From the NCBI RefSeq assembly GCF_002150805.1, contig NZ_MTBA01000004.1, positions 806,001 through 870,000 on the forward strand: 64,000 bases of DNA, read 5' to 3'. The stretch comes from Oceanospirillum sanctuarii (GTDB lineage: Bacteria; Pseudomonadota; Gammaproteobacteria; Pseudomonadales; Halomonadaceae). The number at the start of each line of letters is the position of its first letter. Positions within the stretch are counted from its first letter, which is position 1. This document shows, one piece after another, positions 24,486 to 32,109 of the stretch. Under the pieces are notes generated by a model, which had not been told where the DNA came from, did no database searches, and was given only the letters and a program-made list of their open reading frames with translations. Position numbers and translations under genes: made by a program.

Positions 24486-26609
24486 TCATCGCAGATTAAT
24501 AATCGTCTGAGTAATGGTGTCTGCTGTCTGCAGCGTTTTGGCGTTTGCCTGATAATCACGCTGTGCGATAATCATATTCACCAGTTCCTCGGAGAGATCC
24601 ACGTTAGAATCCTCTAATGCCTTGGACATAATATTACCGGCAATACTTACACCCGGCTCATTAACAACCGGATCACCCGAGGTTGTCGATGCTGCCCACA
24701 TGGTACCACCCACCGGAGTGAGACCCTGCTCATTGCGGAAGTTAGCTAAAGCAACCTGACCAATCAACTGGGTCTGACTATTGGTATAGCGAGCGATAAT
24801 CGTACCGGACTCATCAATATCTAATCCAGCCAACTCACCTGTCGCATAGCCATCCTGATAAAGAGAGTTAGCTCCAAAGGCACCTGCGAACTGAGTAGTA
24901 TTGGTTAAATCAATCTCAAAAATCTGAGGTTCATCTGAACCGTTTTGGTTGCCTAACCCATCTTTAGGCACCCAATCCTTAATCTTCATTGTTGGAAGCG
25001 GCTCATCCAAAGCCCCAAACTCTGTAAAGTTAAAGGAGAAGTATTCCGGCGTATTGGCATTAGCATCTGTAACCATTTCACCATCAACCGAAACATACAT
25101 ATGCCAACGGTTTTCAGCCGCCTCAGATTCAAGCGCATTCAGAACCTTCAACATCGTCTCAGATGCTGCAGTATCATCCCCCCAATCCTTTTCTACATCC
25201 TGAAGAGCATTCAATGCTAGCTGATACACACCCGCTTCTTCAGTCCCCGGATTTGCATCCCGACGACTTTCAAGCTCCGTTACAATAGCATCATATTGGG
25301 CCTGATAGTCCTCTCCGAGAGTAGTGTATGGCGCATTAAAAGCGGTTCTCAGATTCCCAAGATTTAACTCATCTGTTAATGGATCGGCACCTGCCGTTAA
25401 AACATTCGACCTCAGATCACCTGTAACTTTATCAATCCCAGCATACGCTCGCTGACCGCCTGACAGAGTATTTTCAAGCTCAGATAAAGCACCATCAAAA
25501 ACCCCTTTGGTTATTGTACCCGGTACAGTAGGCAGATAATCATTAATCGCACTGTAGACCTCTTCATAAAACTCTTTAATTCGTCCAGACGAGCTATCCA
25601 CCATGCCTTCTAGAGCCGTTTTTATGCTACCAATGCGATTGGCATATTCCGCTTCAATTTCACTTGTATCAGCTGTGCCATCATTATTACCATTTGCGTC
25701 CGCACTAGAAATCGGATCTGAGCCGTCAAAGTTCCCTGCAATACTGAAACCACTACCTACAGCATCAAATATCGCCTGAATATCTGAATCAAGAGTGTCG
25801 TCAACACCTGCACCATTATTTCCAGAAGCACCCGCATCTCCCGGAAAAATATTTTCACCCTCATTAATACTGGTGTAGTTGCCAGTACCATCCATCACAC
25901 CTTCAACACCATATCGTGCGGCACCAATCAATGTCTGGATAGCCCGTGTCGGCTCACCATACTCAGGCAAATACGGCGGCTGCTTAACAAAGTATTGTGT
26001 CATGGTGTGAGAGTTACCCAGGGTATCGTAGAGCACAGATGGGTAAATATGGGTATAAGTATCCGAGTCATTAGCATCAAAAATGTAGTTAGTCGGCGGC
26101 TCAGCACGAGAATCAAGGTTGAAAGCAATATCAACCTTGGAGGTTGCATTCGGCTCAACATTACTCTGCGAGATATAAATATTATCAATCACCCCCACAG
26201 AGATATCATCACCGTTAGCATTAGCTGGATAGCCTTGTAATTTCTGCCCCGTTGAGCTAATGACAAAACCTTCCTTGTCGATACCAAACATACCCGCACG
26301 GGTATAACTGGTCGTGCCATTACCATCTTTGACAATAAAAAAGCCGCTGCCGTCAATAGCAAGATCCAAGCTATTCTGAGTAAAGGTGGTGCCGCCCTGG
26401 CCGAATTGTTGAGCGATATTGCTTACACGAACACCATTACCAGTTAATCCCGTAGCAGAACCCAGACCTGATTTTGCATAAACATCGGCAAATTCAGCAC
26501 GGGAACGCTTAAAACCAACAGTGCTGGCGTTTGCAATGTTATTACCAACAGTATTCAGATTCTTTTTGGCTGCTGACAGGCCAGAAATACCAAGACTGAA
26601 TGTACCCAT
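24486..26609 (-). CDS. flgE: Flagellar hook protein FlgE, long form
   Basis: The 707-residue protein has standard ends: MGTFSLGISGLSAAKKNL, NNIANASTVGFKRSRAEF, and at the C-terminus DSNVDLSEELVNMIIAQRDYQANAKT. The hook core is interrupted after TMTQYFVKQP (about residue 211) and resumes at WHMYVSVDGEMV (about 502). This leaves about 290 extra, acidic and partly helical residues compared with the usual 400-460-residue FlgE. The insert holds Asp/Asn-rich stretches (SSADANGNNDGTADTSEIE). It probably forms an enlarged surface domain of the hook. flgD lies 25 nt upstream. Confidence 0.95.
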   Translation of the reverse strand: MGTFSLGISGLSAAKKNLNTVGNNIANASTVGFKRSRAEFADVYAKSGLGSATGLTGNGVRVSNIAQQFGQGGTTFTQNSLDLAIDGSGFFIVKDGNGTTSYTRAGMFGIDKEGFVISSTGQKLQGYPANANGDDISVGVIDNIYISQSNVEPNATSKVDIAFNLDSRAEPPTNYIFDANDSDTYTHIYPSVLYDTLGNSHTMTQYFVKQPPYLPEYGEPTRAIQTLIGAARYGVEGVMDGTGNYTSINEGENIFPGDAGASGNNGAGVDDTLDSDIQAIFDAVGSGFSIAGNFDGSDPISSADANGNNDGTADTSEIEAEYANRIGSIKTALEGMVDSSSGRIKEFYEEVYSAINDYLPTVPGTITKGVFDGALSELENTLSGGQRAYAGIDKVTGDLRSNVLTAGADPLTDELNLGNLRTAFNAPYTTLGEDYQAQYDAIVTELESRRDANPGTEEAGVYQLALNALQDVEKDWGDDTAASETMLKVLNALESEAAENRWHMYVSVDGEMVTDANANTPEYFSFNFTEFGALDEPLPTMKIKDWVPKDGLGNQNGSDEPQIFEIDLTNTTQFAGAFGANSLYQDGYATGELAGLDIDESGTIIARYTNSQTQLIGQVALANFRNEQGLTPVGGTMWAASTTSGDPVVNEPGVSIAGNIMSKALEDSNVDLSEELVNMIIAQRDYQANAKTLQTADTITQTIINLR

Positions 26610-26634
26610 AATCTATAATCCTTCTTTTCTAAAT

Positions 26635-27342
26635 TTAGAAAAATTCATTCACTTCGCTTAACGCAATCGAGCCTTTACCGGCAAGGTTTAGCCACACTTC
26701 GCCGCCATTGGCGATGGTGACACTGTTCACGTTAGCGTTGGTATAAGTCGTCAAGCTGTATGACTGACCTTCAATCTCAGCGCTGGACACAACCTGATAA
26801 AGACCAGGCTCCGCCATTTCGCCATTATCCATCACACCATCCCATTCAAAGTTAATCTGACCTTCTGAAAAATAGCCTGATTCGTTTCGATATTGGCTGG
26901 TATCGATAGTTTTCAGCACCTGACCGTTATTATCCATAATCTTCATATCCATGTTATTGGCTGAGGCAGGCACAAAAACACTACCAGTCAAATTACCACC
27001 CTCAATGAGATTGCCGATATTGGACTGAATCTGAACTTTACGACCAACCAGCGCAGAGGCCTGCAGCGCCTGTGAAGATTGCAGAGAAGTAATAAAACCC
27101 TCTGTAACCTTATTCAGGTTCTGAATACCTTCCACCATGGAAAGCTGTGATAGCTGAGCCATATATTCCGCATTACCTTGCGGCTCGAGAGGATCCTGAT
27201 TATTCATCTGTGCAATCATGAGCTTCATAAACTCATCTTTACCCATCTCGTTACGCTTGGCAGCTTTTGCGGCTGCGTCAGCCTGATTACGGGCATCAAT
27301 ACTGTTGTTTGCCCAAAACTCGCTACTTGTGTCTATTGCCAT
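26635..27342 (-). CDS. flgD: Hook cap / scaffold protein FlgD
   Basis: The 235-residue protein shows the FlgD N-terminal motif (MGKDEFMKLMIAQMNNQDPLEP) and FLN-like C-terminal domain segments (NFEWDGVMDNGEMAEPGLYQV). It caps the growing hook and controls FlgE assembly. The order flgC-flgD-flgE is standard. GAGGTAGTGGGTC precedes the start. Confidence 0.95.
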   Translation of the reverse strand: MAIDTSSEFWANNSIDARNQADAAAKAAKRNEMGKDEFMKLMIAQMNNQDPLEPQGNAEYMAQLSQLSMVEGIQNLNKVTEGFITSLQSSQALQASALVGRKVQIQSNIGNLIEGGNLTGSVFVPASANNMDMKIMDNNGQVLKTIDTSQYRNESGYFSEGQINFEWDGVMDNGEMAEPGLYQVVSSAEIEGQSYSLTTYTNANVNSVTIANGGEVWLNLAGKGSIALSEVNEFF

Positions 27343-27357
27343 GACCCACTACCTCGC

Positions 27358-27810
27358 TTACTGGCCTAACGTCAAAACACGCTGCATCATCTGCTTAGCG
27401 GTGTTCATGACTTCAACATTGGTTTGGAATGAGCGGGAGGCCGACAGCATATCCGCCATCTCTTCCACCACATTAACGTTAGGATAGAACACGTAACCTT
27501 CTTCGTTCGCCATCGGATGATCCGGCTCGAAACGTCTCTGCAGCGGCGCATCACTCTCAACAATACCGCGCACCAGAACACCTTCTCCTGCACTGTCACG
27601 AGGATCAAAGCTGGTCACCGGATTGCCGATTTCACCCTGCTTATAGTTTTCCAGCATAGGAGCAAAAACCGCCTTACGGGCACGATAGGTCTCATCAACA
27701 CTACTACTAACACTCTGTGCGTTAGCCATGTTACTGGCAGTAGTATTCAGACGCAGAGTCTGTGCACTCATGCCGCTACCGGCGATATTGAAAACCTTAC
27801 CTAAAGACAT
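27358..27810 (-). CDS. flgC: Proximal rod protein FlgC
   Basis: The 150-residue protein contains FNIAGSGMSAQTLRLNTTASNMANAQS and the C-terminal NVNVVEEMADMLSASRSFQTNVEVM, the axial motifs in the short FlgC form. It starts two nt after the flgB stop, with GAGGAG inside flgB, indicating tight coupling. Confidence 0.96.
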   Translation of the reverse strand: MSLGKVFNIAGSGMSAQTLRLNTTASNMANAQSVSSSVDETYRARKAVFAPMLENYKQGEIGNPVTSFDPRDSAGEGVLVRGIVESDAPLQRRFEPDHPMANEEGYVFYPNVNVVEEMADMLSASRSFQTNVEVMNTAKQMMQRVLTLGQ

Positions 27811-27812
27811 AA

Positions 27813-28214
27813 TTATTCACTCCTCAGCGCTTTGCTCAGCCCTTTGAACTTACTGTTCAGAAAGGTAAAGCTGGACTGGAATTCAAGAGCATTTCGAGCG
27901 TACTGAGCCTGCTCGATATCCGTTTCTACCGTATTACCATCAACAGCTGGCTGAGTCGGAATCCGATACTTCAGCGAACTTTCAGTCGCTACGGCCTCTG
28001 CAGGGATATGACGCGCATTTGTTCTTTGCAGCTCCATGCGGTCACGGTTCTCATATTCCCCCCGCAGGATGCCTTTAAAATCCAGATCACGCGCTTTAAA
28101 ACCCGGCGTATCTGAGTTTGCCAGATTGTTAGCCAGTATCTCTGCCCGCTTGGTTCGCACGGCCAGCGCTTCATCATGAATACCCAAGGCGTTCTTAAAG
28201 CTGATTGCGGTCAT
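27813..28214 (-). CDS. flgB: Proximal rod protein FlgB
   Basis: This 133-residue protein is the first gene of the flg operon. It has the motif RAEILANNLANSDTPGFKARDLDF and a C-terminal NALEFQSSFTFLNSKFKGL helix. ATG 28214 is preferred (AGGTGGGG upstream); GTG 28226 would add four residues without a ribosome-binding site. A sigma-54-like promoter lies 35-51 nt upstream. Confidence 0.95.
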   Translation of the reverse strand: MTAISFKNALGIHDEALAVRTKRAEILANNLANSDTPGFKARDLDFKGILRGEYENRDRMELQRTNARHIPAEAVATESSLKYRIPTQPAVDGNTVETDIEQAQYARNALEFQSSFTFLNSKFKGLSKALRSE

Positions 28215-28248
28215 AATTTGCCCCACCTATTTTCTTTGGCCTTATAGA

Positions 28249-28265
28249 TACAATCATCATGCCAA
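28249..28265 (-). promoter_or_regulatory. Sigma-54 (RpoN) promoter of the flg operon
   Basis: On the minus strand TTGGCATGATGATTGTA fits the RpoN consensus (TGGCACG-N4-TTGC) with TGGCATG at -24 and TTGT at -12. Sigma-54 plus FleQ-type control of the flgB operon is known in polarly flagellated gammaproteobacteria. Confidence 0.7.
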
Positions 28266-28353
28266 AAGAAAAAAAACCTTTAAAAACATACAGATAAGAA
28301 GATCAACAAAAACCAAAAAATTTAAAAAAGACAAAAAGGAAGATCATTGCCGC

Positions 28354-28392
28354 TTTTTTCGCAGGCGAAAAAAAACCGCCCGCAGGCGGTTT
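28354..28392 (-). terminator. Terminator after the sulfotransferase gene
   Basis: The hairpin AAACCGCC-CGCA-GGCGGTTT (28373-28392) is followed on the minus strand by a T-rich tract. That tract itself forms a second A/T-rich hairpin (TTTTTTCGC / GCGAAAAAA, 28354-28372). It lies 17 nt below the stop at 28410 and insulates it from the flgB promoter. Confidence 0.85.
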
Positions 28393-28409
28393 AGCTATAC
28401 GCTATAAAA

Positions 28410-29333
28410 TTAAGGGATATCAAAAAATGCATTCAATCCACTTTCTGTTTTATGGCGTGCAACCAAGGTAAACAGCTTGTCCGTTTCTATCAATTTCGCG
28501 CGCCCTTTATAGCGTTCTTCACTTTGCTGTGAGTTCAAAACCATTGTGTATTTGTTCAGACTACCATTATTAGTGACCGCAGGAATTCTTGGGTTGGACT
28601 TTACCCAATCAAAAATCTCCTGCTCTGGTCGATGGTGATCACTATATTTTGTTTTTAGGTTCTGTGCTTCTGGTAACTGGTAACGTGATAAGGTTGCATT
28701 CTGCTTATCCATAACAATGTTGGGTAAGCCATATTGACTGATGCAGCCCGATATAAAATCAGCAATGCCGGATATGTCAAAGAAACTAAAAAACTCGCTA
28801 TCCAAGCGCTCAATAACAGCCTTGGCAGATTGGGCTTCCTCAGAAGAGAGGAACGGAGAGTAATAATCTGATGTATTCTCTTCAGAGAACAAATAATCCT
28901 CAAATTCAGACAAGACGGGTTGTCTTGCCTGCCGCATGCAGTCGTACTGATAATAGGATAAAGCCCTATCAAACGGCTCTCTGAAAACGGAAACCCTTTT
29001 GATCTCAGAGCCCAGGCAGTTATAGTGGTTACCTGCATTATGTGAAGAGATGAAAAAGCGATTTAGGAAGTCACCATAATCGTTCAGCAAGGCCCGCCAA
29101 TCTCTGTCTTCATCACAACGAGCAATTAATGTACGAGGGAATGCTTTTGCCTCAATCGATAATCTCATACAGATCGTAATCGCTGAGTGGATACTCATTC
29201 CTCCACACTTTTTGATATGGTGAAATAAATACTTCTCGTCCTGACGGGTAACGGGCTGCACATAAGAGGGAATGAACTGAGCAGAATATCCGTTAGCGGT
29301 AAGTATCTGATTGATCTGTCCAATAAGATCCAT
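28410..29333 (-). CDS. Sulfotransferase-like protein (Sulfotransfer_2 type)
   Basis: The 307-residue protein has a PAPS 5'-phosphosulfate loop-like motif FHHIKKCGGMSIHSA (about residues 37-51) and a 3'-phosphate-binding-like segment VSVFREPFDRALSYYQY (about 120-136). These match the first and second PAPS-binding motifs of the membrane/carbohydrate sulfotransferase family. ATG 29333 is chosen because GGAG lies seven nt upstream; the frame opens 11 codons earlier. It is divergent from cysC with 47 nt between the starts, so donor (PAPS) and transferase are likely co-regulated. No signal peptide is visible, so it probably acts in the cytoplasm. The acceptor is unknown; flagellin glycan, LPS or capsule are possibilities. 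Confidence 0.7.
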   Translation of the reverse strand: MDLIGQINQILTANGYSAQFIPSYVQPVTRQDEKYLFHHIKKCGGMSIHSAITICMRLSIEAKAFPRTLIARCDEDRDWRALLNDYGDFLNRFFISSHNAGNHYNCLGSEIKRVSVFREPFDRALSYYQYDCMRQARQPVLSEFEDYLFSEENTSDYYSPFLSSEEAQSAKAVIERLDSEFFSFFDISGIADFISGCISQYGLPNIVMDKQNATLSRYQLPEAQNLKTKYSDHHRPEQEIFDWVKSNPRIPAVTNNGSLNKYTMVLNSQQSEERYKGRAKLIETDKLFTLVARHKTESGLNAFFDIP

Positions 29334-29380
29334 AAGTTTTCTCCAAAATTTTGCAAACCATAACACACTGGGTAATACCT

Positions 29381-29989
29381 ATGAAAAGCAACAATGTCCT
29401 GACCCGACACCTAAGCTCAATCCAAGGGCACCAGCACGCTTCACTAAAAAAACAAAAGCCTTGTGTTTTATGGTTCACGGGGCTCAGTGCCAGCGGGAAA
29501 TCCTCAATTGCGAACCAACTTCAGAGCATGCTGCATGAGATGGAATTCCATACCTATCTCTTAGATGGCGACAATGTCAGACTTGGTCTCAACGCTGATC
29601 TTGGATTTAGCGCTGCGGACAGAAAGGAGAATATCCGAAGAGTCTCGGAAGTTGCTGCCCTCTTTGTTGATGCAGGGATTATTACACTCTGTACTTTTAT
29701 ATCCCCTTTTGAAAAGGACAGAAATGAAGCAAAACGTATTATAGGTAATGATTACTATATCGAGATATTTATAGATGCGGACTTGGATATCTGTGAGCAA
29801 CGTGATCCGAAAGGAATCTACAAAAAAGCAAGGTCAGGAGTAATCAGAGACTTCACGGGCATTGACTCACCATATGAAGTCCCTGCTATGCCAGATATTC
29901 ACGTAAAAACTGCCCTTAACAGTATTAACGAATGCGCAGATCAGATACTTGAATACCTTGTTCGATACGATAGGCTAGAGGCACTATAA
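29381..29989 (+). CDS. cysC: Adenylylsulfate (APS) kinase
   Basis: The 202-residue protein has the Walker A loop GLSASGKSS (about residues 34-42), the DGDNVR motif, LGFSAADRKENIRRVSEVA, and the FISPFEKDR and GIDSPYE motifs of CysC. It phosphorylates APS to PAPS, the donor for sulfotransferases and for assimilatory sulfate reduction. cysD/cysN are not nearby, so this copy appears dedicated to the divergent sulfotransferase. The start at ATG 29381 has only a weak ribosome-binding site; the frame is open to 29351. Its stop overlaps the convergent acyl-CoA dehydrogenase gene by six nt. Confidence 0.92.
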   Translation: MKSNNVLTRHLSSIQGHQHASLKKQKPCVLWFTGLSASGKSSIANQLQSMLHEMEFHTYLLDGDNVRLGLNADLGFSAADRKENIRRVSEVAALFVDAGIITLCTFISPFEKDRNEAKRIIGNDYYIEIFIDADLDICEQRDPKGIYKKARSGVIRDFTGIDSPYEVPAMPDIHVKTALNSINECADQILEYLVRYDRLEAL

Positions 29990-31138
29990 ACCTTTCAAAA
30001 TCTCCCGGGCAATAATAACCCTCTGAATCTCGCTGGTACCTTCATAAATTGAAGTAACACGGGCATCCCTCGCGAAACGCTCCAGCGGATACTCTTTGAC
30101 GTAGCCATTCCCCCCCATCAGCTGTAGTGCGCTGTAGCAGGCAGTATTGGCTTTTTCCGTGGCGAAAAGCTTGGCCATGGAGGCTTCTTTAGCAAAAGGT
30201 AGTCCCTGTTCTTTTTTCCAGGCTGCACTCATCAGCAGAAGACGTGCTGCCTCAAGTTCGGTGTAATGATCAGCCATCATCCACTGCAACCCCTGGAAAC
30301 TCGCCAGTGGCTTACCGAACTGCTCACGCTCTTTGGTATAACGTGCTGCATAATCCATTGCCGCACTACCAATACCCAGCGCCAGCGATCCGATACCGAT
30401 ACGACCGCCTGCAAGCTCGGCCACCGCGATACGGAAACCATCATTCAGTTTGCCTATGATCGCTGAATCAGGAACACGACAGTTATCAAACAGAACTTCA
30501 TTGGTGGCAGAGGCCTTCTGCCCCATCTTATCTTCTGCCTTACTGATCTTAACGCCCGGGTTATCGGCATCTACTAAGAAACAGGTGATACCTTTACCCT
30601 TAGGTGCGTCTTTATCAGTAACCGCCCAAACCACAAAAACACCTGCGTATTCGGCGCTGCTGATCCACTGCTTAGCACCGTTAATCACCCAGTCATCACC
30701 CTCTTTAACAGCACTGGTACGCATGCCGGATGGGTCAGAACCGGCATTGGCCTCACTCAGGCAGAAACTACCTGCCGGAAACTCACCGCTGCAGATTTTG
30801 GGGATATATTTCTGACGCTGCTCTTCGTTACCCACAACCTGAATCACTTCAGCTACCATATTGGTGACTGACATGGTGACGGCAGTGGAAGCACAAGCAC
30901 GGGCAATCTCAGTCATCGCAACACTGAAAGCCACAACACCTGCTTCGGAACCACCGTACTCAGCTTTGACGTTGAGCCCCATAAAGCCCAACTCAGCCAG
31001 CTTATTCAGATTAGAAAGCAGGATTTCACGGTTACCGGTTTTATCCAGCTCCGCTGCAACCGGTTCCAATTCAGTCTCGGCAAACTTGCGAGCCATATCC
31101 TGAATCATCTGCTGCTCTTCGGTTAATGCCATCTGCAT
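29984..31138 (-). CDS. Acyl-CoA dehydrogenase
   Basis: The 384-residue flavoprotein shows CLSEANAGSDPSG and WVINGAKQWISSA (FAD/substrate region), the C-terminal signature QLMGGNGYVKEYPLERFARDAR and the catalytic Glu in SIYEGTSEIQ. It oxidises acyl-CoA to trans-2-enoyl-CoA, passing electrons to ETF. Chain-length or branched-chain preference cannot be read from the sequence. It is downstream of the SDR and acyl-CoA synthetase genes on the same strand. GAGG is seven nt upstream of ATG 31138. Confidence 0.93.
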   Translation of the reverse strand: MQMALTEEQQMIQDMARKFAETELEPVAAELDKTGNREILLSNLNKLAELGFMGLNVKAEYGGSEAGVVAFSVAMTEIARACASTAVTMSVTNMVAEVIQVVGNEEQRQKYIPKICSGEFPAGSFCLSEANAGSDPSGMRTSAVKEGDDWVINGAKQWISSAEYAGVFVVWAVTDKDAPKGKGITCFLVDADNPGVKISKAEDKMGQKASATNEVLFDNCRVPDSAIIGKLNDGFRIAVAELAGGRIGIGSLALGIGSAAMDYAARYTKEREQFGKPLASFQGLQWMMADHYTELEAARLLLMSAAWKKEQGLPFAKEASMAKLFATEKANTACYSALQLMGGNGYVKEYPLERFARDARVTSIYEGTSEIQRVIIAREILKGL

Positions 31139-31193
31139 AGCGCTACCTCATTCTTTTAATCAATAGCTCATCATTCACAATCGCTTGATTGGC

Positions 31194-31955
31194 TTACGCC
31201 ATGCGGATTGCACCATCCAGACGGATCACTTCGCCGTTGAGCATCGTGTTCTCAATAATATGGCAGGCCATTGCCGCAAATTCCGCAGGCTTACCCAGAC
31301 GCTTAGGGAATGGAACAGAGTTGCCCAGCGCTTCGACTGCTTCTTCCGGGATATCGCTCATCATCGGCGTTTCAAAAACACCCGGAGCCAGCGTCATCAC
31401 ACGGATACCGTGACGGGAAAGCTCACGGGCCAGTGGCAACGCCATACCGGCAACGCCCGCTTTAGAAGAAGAGTAAGACGCCTGACCGATCTGACCATCA
31501 AAGGCAGCAATCGATGCCGTGTTGATAATGATGCCGCGCTCGTTATCCGCCATAGGTTCATTTTTCGCCATCGCCTGGGCTGCCAGACGGTTGACATTGA
31601 AAGTGCCCACCAGGTTGATATTTACACCCTTGGCAAAGAGTTCCAGCGAGGCAGGATTCAGGTCACGATCCAGCAGTTTCTGAACCACAACAATACCGGC
31701 ACAGTGAACAACACCGTGCAGGCCACCATAGGATTCAACCGCCAGATTAACGGCGCTCTGTACATCTTCTTCCGAGGTGATATCAGTACCAATAAAGCTT
31801 GCACGCTCGCCCAGCTCAGCCGCCAGATCAATACCGGCTTTATTGATATCCGCCAGAACAACATTCGCACCCTGCTCGATAAGACGTCGGGTTGTCGCTT
31901 CACCAAGGCCTGATGCCGCACCAGTTACCAGAAATGTTTTGCCTGAAATTTGCAT
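31194..31955 (-). CDS. Short-chain dehydrogenase, 3-hydroxyacyl-CoA dehydrogenase type
   Basis: The 253-residue classical SDR has a TGAASGLG nucleotide motif (about residues 12-19), a CAG variant of NNAG, catalytic Ser in INTASIAAF, and YSSSK with Tyr and Lys. The fit to HSD17B10-like 3-hydroxyacyl-CoA dehydrogenases ([28 protein letters not shown]) supports NAD-dependent oxidation of 3-hydroxyacyl-CoA. It lies between the acyl-CoA synthetase and acyl-CoA dehydrogenase genes, consistent with one degradative pathway. Confidence 0.88.
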   Translation of the reverse strand: MQISGKTFLVTGAASGLGEATTRRLIEQGANVVLADINKAGIDLAAELGERASFIGTDITSEEDVQSAVNLAVESYGGLHGVVHCAGIVVVQKLLDRDLNPASLELFAKGVNINLVGTFNVNRLAAQAMAKNEPMADNERGIIINTASIAAFDGQIGQASYSSSKAGVAGMALPLARELSRHGIRVMTLAPGVFETPMMSDIPEEAVEALGNSVPFPKRLGKPAEFAAMACHIIENTMLNGEVIRLDGAIRMA

Positions 31956-32043
31956 CTTGATATCTCTCTGTGTCGTCTTACCGGACTCTTATCAGTCTGT
32001 GGTCCGGCGCTGTTTATTTATGGATAAAGTTAAAGCTCTGACA

Positions 32044-32071
32044 GGAAAAAGAACGCCGGATCAGATCCGGC
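32044..32071 (-). terminator. Terminator between acyl-CoA synthetase and SDR genes
   Basis: The palindrome GCCGGATC-T-GATCCGGC is followed on the minus strand by GTTCTTTTTCC. It lies 39 nt after the synthetase stop and 89 nt before the SDR start. The SDR/dehydrogenase pair may therefore have its own promoter or receive partial read-through. Confidence 0.7.
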
Positions 32072-32109
32072 GCTCTTCCCTGATAATGACTTCTTCCGGA
32101 AAGCAAGGC

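Noticed and set aside
28410-29333. 28410-29333 as a glycosyltransferase for flagellin
   Set aside because: The two PAPS-binding-like motifs and the divergent APS kinase support a sulfotransferase; no GT-A or GT-B motif is visible.
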